A stretch of DNA of 64,000 nucleotides from Ignavibacteria bacterium (lineage in GTDB: Bacteria; Bacteroidota; Ignavibacteria; Ignavibacteriales; Ignavibacteriaceae): assembly GCA_021286645.1 (NCBI GenBank), contig JAJTBZ010000071.1:18916-82915 (forward strand). Direction: 5' to 3'. The notes beneath the pieces were generated by a model, which saw only the letters and a program-made list of their open reading frames with translations, did not search any database and had not been told where the DNA came from. This document shows, one piece after another, positions 56,259-64,000 of this stretch. Positions within the stretch are counted from its first letter, which is position 1; each line of letters opens with the position of its first letter. A program made the position numbers and the translations under genes.

Positions 56259-57551
56259 ATGAAAAAGTTTTATAAACATATATTCGTTTTATTCTTAGTT
56301 TTAAGCCCGTTACTTCAGGCGCAAAATGGCGTATGGAAAGTTATTGGCAACATGCCCCTTCCCGTTAATAGTGCTCAGGCTGTTGTTCGGGATACTCTTA
56401 TTTATATCATTGGCGGATACTCTGATTCTTTACATATTTCTGTTCCGGTAATTCAAGTTTATAGTCCAAACACGAATACCTGGCTGCCCACAACAATGAT
56501 GTTAAATTATCGGCGAGATTCTTTTTCGGCTTTCATGTATGGAGATAGTGTATTCATTTTCGGAGGGCAGTTCCCGGCATCGCCAGATTCAGTGAGGCAG
56601 TCTTTAGAAAAATGGGATTTCAAAAAGCCACCGGTAGTTGTAGCGAAAAATGCGAATTTTGCGCGAAGTAATTGTGCCGGGGGAGTGTTCAAAGATAAAA
56701 TGGTTATTTTTGGTGGCAACCCTCAGCTACCGCACGATACAAGTTTTCATCAGGTGGTTGAATATGATTTACGTTCACGGCAAGTCAGTTTTCGGTATGA
56801 TACATCTACTCCGAGCTCAATCCCGGTACAGGCGGCATATGGTGTCGTTGATTCTTCTCTCTATATTTTAAGCGGGTATCAGGGCTCATTTTTGCGCACT
56901 ACAGTCTATCAATATGATATTTTCAGTCATCAAATAAAGAAGCTTACCCGGAAAGTTCTGCAAGCCCGGGGCGGGGCCGCAACAATTGTATTGCCGACCA
57001 AGAGAATGATTGTTATTGGCGGCTATAATGATAATTTTGATCCAATTACTACAACGGAATTTTATCTGTTTAATAACGGGGATTTTACTATGACCCAGGG
57101 ACCGGAACTGAACTTCCCCCGTTCGAACAGTATGGCTGTTTTTTACAAAAACAGGGTAATAGTATTCGGCGGTTATTTCTATGATAATGAGTTTCACGAG
57201 CAGAGTGTTTCGCAGGTAGAAGCGTTAATGGTACCCGATGCGGTAACAGGAAATGAGAATACGGCCGCCAGTCAGGATTTTGAATTAGAGAATAATTATC
57301 CAAATCCATTTAATCCTAGTACAAAAATAAGCTTTTCGATAGCTAACGCGGGATATTATAGCATGGATATTTATTCGATTCTGGGGGCAAAAATAAAAAC
57401 AATTACTCAGGGCTATTTACCAAAGGGCAAATTTTCAGTATCTTGGGATGGTAAAGATGAATCAGGTAATGCTGCGGCAAGCGGGGTTTACTTGTATAGT
57501 CTGAAATCTGCCGGTTATATGAAAACAAAAAAAATGCTCTTGATACGCTGA
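56259..57551 (+). CDS. Kelch-repeat protein with T9SS sorting domain
   Basis: Signal peptide MKKFYKHIFVLFLVLSPLLQAQ favours the ATG at 56259; an in-frame ATG at 56223 is an alternative. About six Kelch blades follow, each with the GG-x-(Y/F) doublet (YIIGGYSD, FIFGGQFP, VIFGGNPQ, YILSGYQG, IVIGGYND, IVFGGYFY). The C-terminal ~85 residues form a T9SS sorting domain (ENNYPNPFNPSTKISF ... SGVYLYSLKSAGY ... KKMLLIR). Expected on the cell surface or secreted, perhaps as a carbohydrate- or protein-binding propeller. Begins 38 bases after the kinase stop. The leader holds a 9-base direct repeat TTTTGCATG. Confidence 0.9.
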   Translation: MKKFYKHIFVLFLVLSPLLQAQNGVWKVIGNMPLPVNSAQAVVRDTLIYIIGGYSDSLHISVPVIQVYSPNTNTWLPTTMMLNYRRDSFSAFMYGDSVFIFGGQFPASPDSVRQSLEKWDFKKPPVVVAKNANFARSNCAGGVFKDKMVIFGGNPQLPHDTSFHQVVEYDLRSRQVSFRYDTSTPSSIPVQAAYGVVDSSLYILSGYQGSFLRTTVYQYDIFSHQIKKLTRKVLQARGGAATIVLPTKRMIVIGGYNDNFDPITTTEFYLFNNGDFTMTQGPELNFPRSNSMAVFYKNRVIVFGGYFYDNEFHEQSVSQVEALMVPDAVTGNENTAASQDFELENNYPNPFNPSTKISFSIANAGYYSMDIYSILGAKIKTITQGYLPKGKFSVSWDGKDESGNAAASGVYLYSLKSAGYMKTKKMLLIR

Positions 57552-57556
57552 TATTA

Positions 57557-58414
57557 ATGAATAAAATAATTCTGTTTATACTCCTGTTTTTTTCTTTGCT
57601 TAACGCGCAACAAAGTAAAATTCCCGTAGCAAATATTTCCAGGGAATTTGATGCTTTTAACTATGCAACAGTTATTCAACTTGCAGATAAAGTGCTGGAA
57701 AAAAAAGCTGATTATTCGCTTGACGAGATTAAACAGGTGTTGCGGATGAAGGCAATTTCGCAGTACTCGCAGGGTGATGAAATAGCAGCCTATAATAGCT
57801 TTAAAGACATACTGAAGTTAGATGCCGCATACTCGCTCGATCCCGTATCAACTTCCCCCAAAATCATTGTTCTGTTTGAAAAAGTGAAAAAAGAATATCA
57901 GGCAGAAACTGCAAGTGTTAAAAAAACAATACCTGTCGATACTTTACATCCTGTCGAAATACCCGCATATACACAGCAACCAGAAAAACAACCGCAAATA
58001 ACAAAGATAGTAGTAGCAGCCGATTATTCAGATAATTTCCGTTCGATGGTTTTTCCGGGTTGGGGAATGTTGCATCGTGAGAATTCGGTAAAATCATGGG
58101 CGGTAGCAGCTGTAAGCGCTCTCTCCCTCATCTCATCGATATACTACATAAATGATTGTAATACGAAAGAGGATAATTATCTGAATGAAGTCAACAGGGC
58201 GTTGATTCAGTCAAAATACAATTCGTATAACACCGCATACAAAATGAGAAACCTGTCGGTAACTGCCTTTATAGCCTCATGGGTTTATGCCCAGATTGAC
58301 CTGATGCTTTCCCCGCAAACGCCATCAGAAACAAATTCAAATTCTTCTGTTAAATTAGGTTTCTTCAGTACCGCTCCGGATAAAACACTGATATCTTTCC
58401 AACTCAGTTTTTAA
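57557..58414 (+). CDS. exported TPR-like protein with DUF5683-type tail
   Basis: 285 residues: signal peptide (MNKIILFILLFFSLLNAQ), a helical-repeat region (about 25-115) resembling a single TPR-type pair (YSLDEIKQVLRMKAISQYSQGDEIAAYNSFKDIL), a Lys/Pro linker, then two hydrophobic helices with FRSMVFPGWGMLHRE, the PGxG motif of the Bacteroidota DUF5683 family. Function of that family is unknown. Five bases after the Kelch gene, closing the block that starts at 52201. Confidence 0.75.
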   Translation: MNKIILFILLFFSLLNAQQSKIPVANISREFDAFNYATVIQLADKVLEKKADYSLDEIKQVLRMKAISQYSQGDEIAAYNSFKDILKLDAAYSLDPVSTSPKIIVLFEKVKKEYQAETASVKKTIPVDTLHPVEIPAYTQQPEKQPQITKIVVAADYSDNFRSMVFPGWGMLHRENSVKSWAVAAVSALSLISSIYYINDCNTKEDNYLNEVNRALIQSKYNSYNTAYKMRNLSVTAFIASWVYAQIDLMLSPQTPSETNSNSSVKLGFFSTAPDKTLISFQLSF

Positions 58415-58728
58415 CATAGCTTCTTCCGTTTTACTGGTAACACATGCCCGATGAGGGTGTAAAATTTTCGCGAGGTGCGAAAAATATTCGTACTCTCTGC
58501 GCGGTAAAACTCCCCCCGCAAGGCCTTGATGAATAATATGAAACGATAATTAATACCGTATAGGGTTTTTCATCAGGCTTACGTAATAGAGTAATTCTGC
58601 ATTTGCTTTGGGTAATTGGGGAAATTTGAAGCTTTTCATAATAAAGAGGGAAAATTTGCCTGCGGGATTCAGCTAACCGGATGGAATTATTTCGAGTTAC
58701 CTAACCCTTTCTTACATGAAATTTTATT
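58415..58728. other. long non-coding leader region
   Basis: Part of a 400-base stretch without a credible gene between the DUF5683-like gene and the surface protein start at 58819. It includes a short symmetric hairpin TTTTCGC / GCGAAAA (58465-58483) without a T-tract on either strand after the stem. The rest is unremarkable AT-rich sequence. It is long enough to hold upstream activator sites for the promoter at 58729. Confidence 0.5.
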
Positions 58729-58743
58729 TGGCACAAATGTTGT
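58729..58743 (+). promoter_or_regulatory. candidate sigma-54 (-24/-12) promoter
   Basis: TGGCAC AAATG TTGT matches the consensus TGGCACG-N4-TTGC in all spacing and in the -24 GG; the -12 element is GT instead of GC. Preceding TT also fits. A start about 12 bases downstream would give a leader of some 60 bases to the ATG at 58819. Two GAFTGA-type activators are encoded in this window. Confidence 0.6.
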
Positions 58744-58818
58744 GAAAGAGAGGTGTGGAAATTGAGCTGGGTAGTTTAATAAATGTTTGTTGCATATAAA
58801 ATGAGTAAGGAAACACAT

Positions 58819-60717
58819 ATGAAACAGTTTGGATTACGATACCTGTTAGTATTGGTAGTACTTCTGGCGGGATTTGTCTCGGCACAGTCGCAAGTCCCCA
58901 CGGAATTAACAGCTAAAGCTAACATCTTTGGTAATTATCACGCATCAGTTTCGCTTGACTGGAAATACCAGACAACCAGCACGGTTGCAGCAGTAAAATT
59001 TGCTATTTATCGTCATGAAGGCGTTGCGGCAGATACTGCAGCATACAAGAAAATTTATATCGGGTATACCCGTTCATTCGTTGATAACGTAGTTGAATTG
59101 AATAAAACATATACCTACTACGTAACTGCAGTTACCAGCCAGGGTGAAAGTGCACCTTCCAATAAAGCTGAAGTTTCATTAGTTCCCCCTCCACCTCCTG
59201 CAAAAGCAGTTGTAACAGGTACTATTACCGATGAAGCTACCGGCACCCCATTAAAACATGCATATGTTAATTTCTTTATGGGCAATGCTTTTTCAACGGT
59301 AATTACGTATACCGATTCATTAGGTAAATTCAAAGCAAGCTTAAATGTTGGAAAATACCGTTTATATACTTCCGCAATGGGTTATACACCTGAGTATTAT
59401 AACAATAAAGCAACATTATCATTAGCAGATACACTTACCTTTGCTGCCAATGACAGTGTAGATTTATCAGTTGCTTTAACCGCTATTGTTCCTCCGGTAA
59501 CCTATACCTTAAAAGGTAGCGTAAAAGACGCAAGTGGCAACGCAATTAAAGCTAATGTAAGGGTTTACAAAGTTCGTTTGAATAGCTATTTCTCAACATC
59601 ACGCGAAGTTCGTACTGATAGCCTTGGTAATTATTCAGTAAGTGTAAGAAAAGGTGATACGGTTGTAGTATATGCATATCCTCAGAACAAATGGGTTTGG
59701 AATGCACAGTATTATAATAACAAGACCACAATTGCAGAAGCTGACCGCGTTGCAATTGCAGATAATGTTACCGGTATTAACTTCGTATTAACCCCGAAAC
59801 CAGTTTACCCGAACGGTGTTGCCGGTGTTGTAAAAGATACTCTTGGCGCAGGTGTTGAAGCTTTAGTTAATGCTTTCCCGAAAAAACTTAGCCATTCAGT
59901 TCCTGGATTCGCATCAGACTTCAGAACTTATACAATTCATACGGATTCATTAGGCAGCTATGCATTTACCAATATGTTGCCTGCTCAGTATTATTTCCTT
60001 GCTATTCCTAAAGCAGGATACAAACCTTCATATTTCAAATATGATGGCTCATCAACCATGAACTGGAGAAAAGCTGACTCTGTAGTAGTTGACTCTGCTT
60101 CATTGGTAACCAATATTAACATCGTTGTAAAATCTTTACCGGATTCAGGTTTCGGTACAATCAGTGGTAAAGTTCGCGATAACAGTGGCAAAACTGTTAC
60201 TGGTGCATTCGTTTATGCAATCAGCAGCTCAGGCGAAGTTTATGCAACTGCAATGACAAACAGTAACGGACAGTATGTACTGAGCGGATTAGTTCCTGAT
60301 CAGTATGCTGTAATTTCCGATAAAGAATCATATTCACAGAGCACAGTACAGGTTACAGCCGTTGATTATGCTGCCAGCCAGTCACCTGTTCTCAATTTCT
60401 CAATAAGTCCTGATGGAACCAACGCGGTTATTAATACCGGAGTCGGAACAGTAAGCAACTACACGTTGTCACAGAATTATCCGAATCCGTTTAACCCGAC
60501 GACCGTTATCAGCTATCAGATTCCTTCCGATGCGAAAGTTGTATTGAAAGTTTACAACATTCTCGGAAAAGAAGTAGCTACGCTGGTTAATGGTAATCAG
60601 GCTGCGGGCAAGTACAATGTAACATTCAATGGCAGTAATTTAGCCAGTGGTGTTTACCTCTACAAATTAGAAGCAGGCAATTTCTCTGCTACTAAAAAAC
60701 TTGTCCTCATGAAGTAA
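58819..60717 (+). CDS. T9SS surface protein with Fn3 and four carboxypeptidase-regulatory-like domains
   Basis: 632 residues from the ATG at 58819 (AAGGAA upstream; 12 earlier codons are open but unlike a signal). Signal peptide MKQFGLRYLLVLVVLLAGFVSAQ; an Fn3 domain (about 25-125, SVSLDWKYQ ... KTYTYYVTAVTSQGESAPSNKAEV); four CarboxypepD_reg-like beta domains (starting with AVVTGTITDEATGTP, TLKGSVKDASGNAI, GVAGVVKDTLGAGV, GTISGKVRDNSGKTV); and a T9SS sorting domain (SQNYPNPFNPTT ... KKLVLMK). Codon choice is unusually uniform, with TTA for leucine and GCA/GCT for alanine, like gap and pgk, pointing to high expression. Probably an abundant structural surface protein. Confidence 0.92.
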   Translation: MKQFGLRYLLVLVVLLAGFVSAQSQVPTELTAKANIFGNYHASVSLDWKYQTTSTVAAVKFAIYRHEGVAADTAAYKKIYIGYTRSFVDNVVELNKTYTYYVTAVTSQGESAPSNKAEVSLVPPPPPAKAVVTGTITDEATGTPLKHAYVNFFMGNAFSTVITYTDSLGKFKASLNVGKYRLYTSAMGYTPEYYNNKATLSLADTLTFAANDSVDLSVALTAIVPPVTYTLKGSVKDASGNAIKANVRVYKVRLNSYFSTSREVRTDSLGNYSVSVRKGDTVVVYAYPQNKWVWNAQYYNNKTTIAEADRVAIADNVTGINFVLTPKPVYPNGVAGVVKDTLGAGVEALVNAFPKKLSHSVPGFASDFRTYTIHTDSLGSYAFTNMLPAQYYFLAIPKAGYKPSYFKYDGSSTMNWRKADSVVVDSASLVTNINIVVKSLPDSGFGTISGKVRDNSGKTVTGAFVYAISSSGEVYATAMTNSNGQYVLSGLVPDQYAVISDKESYSQSTVQVTAVDYAASQSPVLNFSISPDGTNAVINTGVGTVSNYTLSQNYPNPFNPTTVISYQIPSDAKVVLKVYNILGKEVATLVNGNQAAGKYNVTFNGSNLASGVYLYKLEAGNFSATKKLVLMK

Positions 60718-60756
60718 GCCCTCTCTCCATACTATAACTGATAAGTAAATCTCCAG

Positions 60757-60790
60757 AACCCTGATGCTCCCGCACCAGGGTTTTTTTTTA
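60757..60790 (+). terminator. terminator after surface protein
   Basis: Stem AACCCTG / CAGGGTT with a 12-base loop and a run of nine T. Confidence 0.88.
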
Positions 60791-60800
60791 TTCTTACCGG

Positions 60801-61484
60801 CTAATGTTGTTTATGGATAAGAACGACCTTGTAAAGTGTGGAATTTTGTTTTTTTACAATGATAGGTTTAACCAGTGGGTTGTAGCTATAAAGTAAATAG
60901 CTGCCGGGGACATGGCTGCTATCACCAAGAATTTTAATTGCACCGGACCCGTTTTCCCACTTCGCGGCAACAATATCTCCGGCAGCAGGTTCGGCGTGCA
61001 TATCGCAAATTACCATATCACCCGGTTGTAAGAACGGCTGCATACTATCTCCATTGGATGGATCAATGAGCAAAGCGAATTGGTTCCTGCTGTCAAGTGT
61101 AATGATGCGCCTCTGATCAGTTTCCTGCCATTTGCCAGGTCCAGCGGGTATGGATGCAGATATTGGAATTTCTTCTTCATATAAGACTGTGCCGGTATTA
61201 AATTCCTTTACCATGGTCTTTCGGGCTTCCGCGGGATCAGGGGCAACCGGCAGCGGTGTGGTTTCCTGTTCAACAAGTCTGATATTTTCCGGGTCAGTAT
61301 CGTCAATAGCTACTCCAAGACCCAGTTCAAGCCGGCGTATAGTACTGCGGTGCGGTCGGGAGACGTTCCCACGTTTCCACCGATCGATGATTTGCTGCCT
61401 TATTGAAGTGAGTTTCTCTACTTCAATTGAAGACAAACGGAGCTTTTGCTCCAAAAGCCAGGTAATAAATTCAGACCAATCCAT
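60801..61484 (-). CDS. LexA/CI-type self-cleaving repressor (HTH plus S24 peptidase)
   Basis: 227 residues from the ATG at 61484 (MDWSEFITWLLEQ). N-terminal helix-turn-helix-like region (about 5-58, RQQIIDRWKRGNVSRPHRSTIRRLELGLGV). C-terminal S24 domain with catalytic S147 (SNGDSMQPFLQPGD) and K184 (AIKILG); the Ser-Lys spacing of 37 equals that of LexA (S119/K156). A candidate cleavage site is A114-G115 (ASIPAGPGKW). Such repressors cleave themselves when RecA filaments form, releasing target promoters. It faces a Mor-like activator across a palindrome. It could be a chromosomal stress switch or the relic of a mobile element. Not canonical LexA, whose N-terminal domain is different. Confidence 0.82.
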   Translation of the reverse strand: MDWSEFITWLLEQKLRLSSIEVEKLTSIRQQIIDRWKRGNVSRPHRSTIRRLELGLGVAIDDTDPENIRLVEQETTPLPVAPDPAEARKTMVKEFNTGTVLYEEEIPISASIPAGPGKWQETDQRRIITLDSRNQFALLIDPSNGDSMQPFLQPGDMVICDMHAEPAAGDIVAAKWENGSGAIKILGDSSHVPGSYLLYSYNPLVKPIIVKKQNSTLYKVVLIHKQH

Positions 61485-61534
61485 AGATATAAAGTAAAAA
61501 TATAAACTAAAATACACTTTTCCAAACTATTTTC

Positions 61535-61576
61535 TTGACATCATCGTCTTTATAGTGTATATTTGCACACTATAAA
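61535..61576 (+). promoter_or_regulatory. Bacteroidota-type promoter overlapped by a 28-base palindrome (operator)
   Basis: TTG at 61535-61537, 20 bases, then TATATTTG at 61558-61565 is an exact TTG-N19-21-TAnnTTTG promoter. TTTATAGTGT (61549-61558) and ACACTATAAA (61567-61576) are perfect 10-base inverted arms around 8 bases that contain the -7 element. A bound dimer would block the promoter of the Mor-like gene. A degenerate half site (AAGTGTATTTTAG on the minus strand) lies closer to the repressor start, and TATATTTT may be its own -7 element. Confidence 0.8.
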
Positions 61577-61588
61577 ACAGGAGGAACA

Positions 61589-61882
61589 ATGAGACTCGCG
61601 TGGTTAAAAAAGATCGATTGGGAACGGACATTACGAGGTGATAATCTGGAGATTGCCCAGCTTATCGGTATCGATAATTTTATTGTACTTGCAGAAAACT
61701 TTATGAAGCTAAATGTATATTTTGCCCTGGGAGAATTTGAGCAGGCGGCAAAAGAATATATAAAGCTTAATACCGAGATAGAATCGAAAAAACTTGCTCG
61801 TGAATTGGGAGTAAGCCAGCGGTATGTTCAAAAGATGAAAAGGAATGCAAAATTGAGCTCAATGAGTCAACAGTTGTCTTAG
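61589..61882 (+). CDS. Mor-like transcriptional activator family protein
   Basis: 97 residues with a strong AGGAGG. The pattern is like the Mor activator family of Mu-type phages: an N-terminal alpha/beta dimerisation part (NLEIAQLIGIDNFIVLAENFMKLNVYFALG), a helix (QAAKEYIKLNTEI) and a terminal helix-turn-helix (67-86, KKLARELGVSQRYVQKMKR). No other phage gene is nearby. It is under a repressible-looking promoter and ends 50 bases before a large exported protein gene, so it may be co-transcribed with it. Family assignment is by eye. Confidence 0.65.
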   Translation: MRLAWLKKIDWERTLRGDNLEIAQLIGIDNFIVLAENFMKLNVYFALGEFEQAAKEYIKLNTEIESKKLARELGVSQRYVQKMKRNAKLSSMSQQLS

Positions 61883-61932
61883 GCGATTAGAATTCCTATT
61901 TTATTGGCGTAAACTTTTAGGATTTCAATTCT

Positions 61933-64000
61933 ATGGCCAGAAATATTTTATTCGTTTTACTTATTAGCATATTGTTTAGTTGGTGTGAAGCATCTGCCCA
62001 GGTTTACTTATCAGGATTTACTGAGAGTCAGTATTATCATGAGCAGACACTGACAATTAATTCATTTCCGGAAGTACGTATAGTTGTTAACGCTCCTGCA
62101 GCGGATAAATTCAATCCTTCACTTCCAACTGTAGTTTCGCTCTTTGCGCTACCAAACGGAAATACAATTGAACAGACTATCGGGAAGGTTCTTAAGACTG
62201 GGGATGACTGGCATTACGATATTCAGCATATTGGCGCACAAACGCGATTTATCCGTGTACATACACCACCATATAATCTTGTTACCGTATATTTGGAAAC
62301 AGCGCAGAAAAGCTGGCCTTCGTGGAGGAGTAAATATACCAATAATGCAACATTAATTAAGGGTATGGTGGATAGCTTAAAACAGTTGTTTTCTGCCTAT
62401 AATCCGAGTATAGTATTAACCGGGCATAGTGGCGGAGGCAGCTTCTCGTTTGGTTTCTTTAATGCATACACTCAAATACCCGATTATATCTCACGAATAT
62501 CATTCCTCGATAGTGATTATAATTACGATAATACGTATGGAGCCAAACTTGCAACCTGGCTAAGTTCTTCATCCAATCATTATTTAAGCGTAATAGCTTA
62601 TAATGATAGTGTTGCACTTTTAAACGGGCAGCCCGTTGTCTCGGCTACGGGGGGAACATGGTACCGTAGTAAAATGATGGCAGCTTATCTGAATACTACT
62701 TTCCCGCTTGCATATAACGAGGACAGTGATTTTATTACATACCGCGGACTGAATGGAAGGATAAGTTTTATTCTCAAACAGAACCCGCTGCAGCAGATTT
62801 TGCATACCGTGCAGGTAGAGAAAAATGGCTATATACAAGGCATGGTTTCGGGCACTTCGCTTGAGGGGGTAGATTATACCTATTACGGAAACAGAGCATA
62901 TACACCTTATGTACAGACCGACTTGCCCTCGTTGTTAAAGATACCAATCCGCCCGGCTAACGCGGTAGGGGGAGCGCAATTTATGCAATCAATATCTGCG
63001 TTAAGCTTTCAGGATAGAGAAAATGCAATATTGGCTGAACTACTCAAAGGAAATATCCCTCAATTCATGAGGACACTCGTGAATAATACAATGACTGTTA
63101 CCGATGCCGGTGGTGCTTCGCATACCGTAACTTATCAGGTTATGCCAGACTATATGTGTATCGGTTCCGACCAGGATTTTTGCCGTGTCCCGATGGGGCC
63201 AATAACCGCGCAAAAGGCGGCGAATGTATTTGGAGCAACACTGCCAACAGCAAAATTGGTAGATGATATCTACACGAACGCGGGTGTTAAATTAGCTCCT
63301 GTAACATATACCCCGGTTGGGAATCAAAACGAACAGGTCGCTAAATTCATTGAGCATAACCAGGCAATTGAACAACAAAGACTTAATGCAGGGCAGCCAT
63401 TAGGTACGTTGGTTGGCGGAATTAAAAAAGATGTGATTTTAAGTAATTTAATAGTCGATCCATCCCGGCCGGATCACGTGGTAATTTATGGATGGCATCA
63501 ACTTAATGGAAGCCCGATTCAACCAGTTACAAACATTCATATTAATTCGTACGTGGATTACAGCCACGGGATACGGTTTTTGAACAATGAATTTCTACTC
63601 GATGGTAATGTAACCACTATAAAAGCAGTGTTAAGCGACCCGAATTTATATAAAACACTTAGTAATGAAACTGCCAGTATGGCCCAGCCCACGTATATCA
63701 GGGATATTACTTTACCAGTGAAACCTGTTAGTTTTGGGTTTGTGCAGCATGATAGCACATCGGTAGAATTTATTTGCCAGGCAGATACCAATATCATTAA
63801 TTACACGGTATTTATTAGCACAAATGGCAGTAACTATACTGATTCAGCCACATGCAGCCAGGGGAATATGGTAATTCATAATTTACAACCCCGAACCATG
63901 TATTATTTCCGGGTCAGGGCAAATAATACAGCCGGAGTATCTTCTACAAGTGAGTGCTTAGTGTGCCAGACCAGCGCGAATCAGGGGAATGTGCTTATTG
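61933..64000 (+). CDS. very long exported protein with alpha/beta-hydrolase-like and Fn3 domains (3' end outside window)
   Basis: The frame starting at ATG 61933 is open to the window end (689 codons visible). Signal peptide MARNILFVLLISILFSWCEASAQ. Residues about 35-250 look like an alpha/beta hydrolase: VVSLFALPNG strand, YNLVTVYLE, and a nucleophile elbow in LTGHSGGGSFSFGFF, followed by RISFLDSDYNYDN. The middle has a PLGTLVGGIKKD region and WHQLNG ... HINSYVDYSHGIRF. An Fn3 domain begins about residue 600 (VSFGFVQHDSTSVEF ... PRTMYYFRVRANNTAGVSS). A T9SS sorting domain is likely beyond the edge but not seen. The substrate, perhaps a polymer ester or cell-wall material, is unknown. Confidence 0.85.
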   Translation, partial: MARNILFVLLISILFSWCEASAQVYLSGFTESQYYHEQTLTINSFPEVRIVVNAPAADKFNPSLPTVVSLFALPNGNTIEQTIGKVLKTGDDWHYDIQHIGAQTRFIRVHTPPYNLVTVYLETAQKSWPSWRSKYTNNATLIKGMVDSLKQLFSAYNPSIVLTGHSGGGSFSFGFFNAYTQIPDYISRISFLDSDYNYDNTYGAKLATWLSSSSNHYLSVIAYNDSVALLNGQPVVSATGGTWYRSKMMAAYLNTTFPLAYNEDSDFITYRGLNGRISFILKQNPLQQILHTVQVEKNGYIQGMVSGTSLEGVDYTYYGNRAYTPYVQTDLPSLLKIPIRPANAVGGAQFMQSISALSFQDRENAILAELLKGNIPQFMRTLVNNTMTVTDAGGASHTVTYQVMPDYMCIGSDQDFCRVPMGPITAQKAANVFGATLPTAKLVDDIYTNAGVKLAPVTYTPVGNQNEQVAKFIEHNQAIEQQRLNAGQPLGTLVGGIKKDVILSNLIVDPSRPDHVVIYGWHQLNGSPIQPVTNIHINSYVDYSHGIRFLNNEFLLDGNVTTIKAVLSDPNLYKTLSNETASMAQPTYIRDITLPVKPVSFGFVQHDSTSVEFICQADTNIINYTVFISTNGSNYTDSATCSQGNMVIHNLQPRTMYYFRVRANNTAGVSSTSECLVCQTSANQGNVLI

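Noticed and set aside
58444..58536. 30-codon open frame starting MPDEGVKF in the long leader
   Set aside because: No ribosome-binding site, interrupted context of a hairpin, and no recognisable features.
61535..61556. E. coli-style TTGACA with TATAGT
   Set aside because: Spacing is only 10 bases, far from 17; the TTG/TATATTTG arrangement with 20 bases explains the same DNA better.
60801..61882. prophage remnant
   Set aside because: Only a CI-like repressor and a Mor-like activator are present; no integrase, structural, transposase or att-like repeats were seen, so a prophage is not supported from this window.

Overview
The window looks like a chromosomal stretch from a Bacteroidota/Chlorobiota-type bacterium, most likely Ignavibacteria or a close relative. 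Four proteins end in type IX secretion (T9SS) sorting domains, three of them containing the NYPNPFNP block typical of that group. There are many short-lipobox lipoproteins and a TonB-dependent receptor with a carboxypeptidase-regulatory plug extension. One promoter fits the Bacteroidota TTG / TAnnTTTG pattern with correct spacing. Gene order is dense, strands alternate in operon-sized blocks, and many junctions overlap by 4-25 bases. I see no rRNA, tRNA, CRISPR array, insertion sequence or integrase.

Layout. (1) 1-2000: end of a TonB-like protein, then a minus-strand pair of Gfo/Idh/MocA oxidoreductase and class II aldolase. (2) 2031-5279: operon of an exported propeller-like protein, an M20 dipeptidase and a lipoprotein. 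(3) 5344-9452: minus-strand YjbQ, S1/P1-type nuclease or phospholipase, and a T9SS-secreted GH13 amylase. (4) 9602-13869: a stand-alone XylR_N-V4R sensor with a 64-residue partner, a Tat-exported metallo-beta-lactamase-fold protein, and aconitase. (5) 14068-18300: PorZ-like propeller protein and ABC-F ATPase. (6) 18342-20713: OB-fold lipoprotein, then a divergent dps/oxyR pair. (7) 20805-28772: methyltransferase, SRPBCC protein, lipoprotein endonuclease, gap, pgk, and a histidine kinase / sigma-54 response regulator pair. (8) 35871-28923 (minus): greA-ribD-ribE-tilS-hpt-ftsH-dolichol-kinase-like. (9) 39801-36046 (minus): ybaB-recR-methyltransferase-two related lipoproteins-ftsX. (10) 39924-45115: degenerate PurC-like protein-psd-pssA-two TatA-like-gatA-glycosyltransferase 9. 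(11) 45316-51877: Cys-rich secreted protein, TonB-dependent receptor, AcuI-like reductase, chemotaxis receptor. (12) 52201-58414: lipoprotein, GAF-sigma-54 activator, Ser/Thr kinase with PEGA repeats, Kelch T9SS protein, DUF5683-like protein. (13) 58729-60717: a sigma-54-like promoter before a T9SS surface protein with Ala/Leu codon use like gap and pgk. (14) 60801-64000: LexA/CI-type repressor divergent from a Mor-like activator across a palindrome overlapping the promoter, then a very long exported hydrolase-like protein that runs off the window.

Most of the window is housekeeping. The parts most worth a second look are the sigma-54/Ser-Thr kinase/surface-protein block (52-61 kb), the self-cleaving-repressor/Mor switch (61.5 kb), the degenerate PurC paralogue (40 kb), and the stand-alone V4R sensor with its small partner (9.6-10.4 kb).
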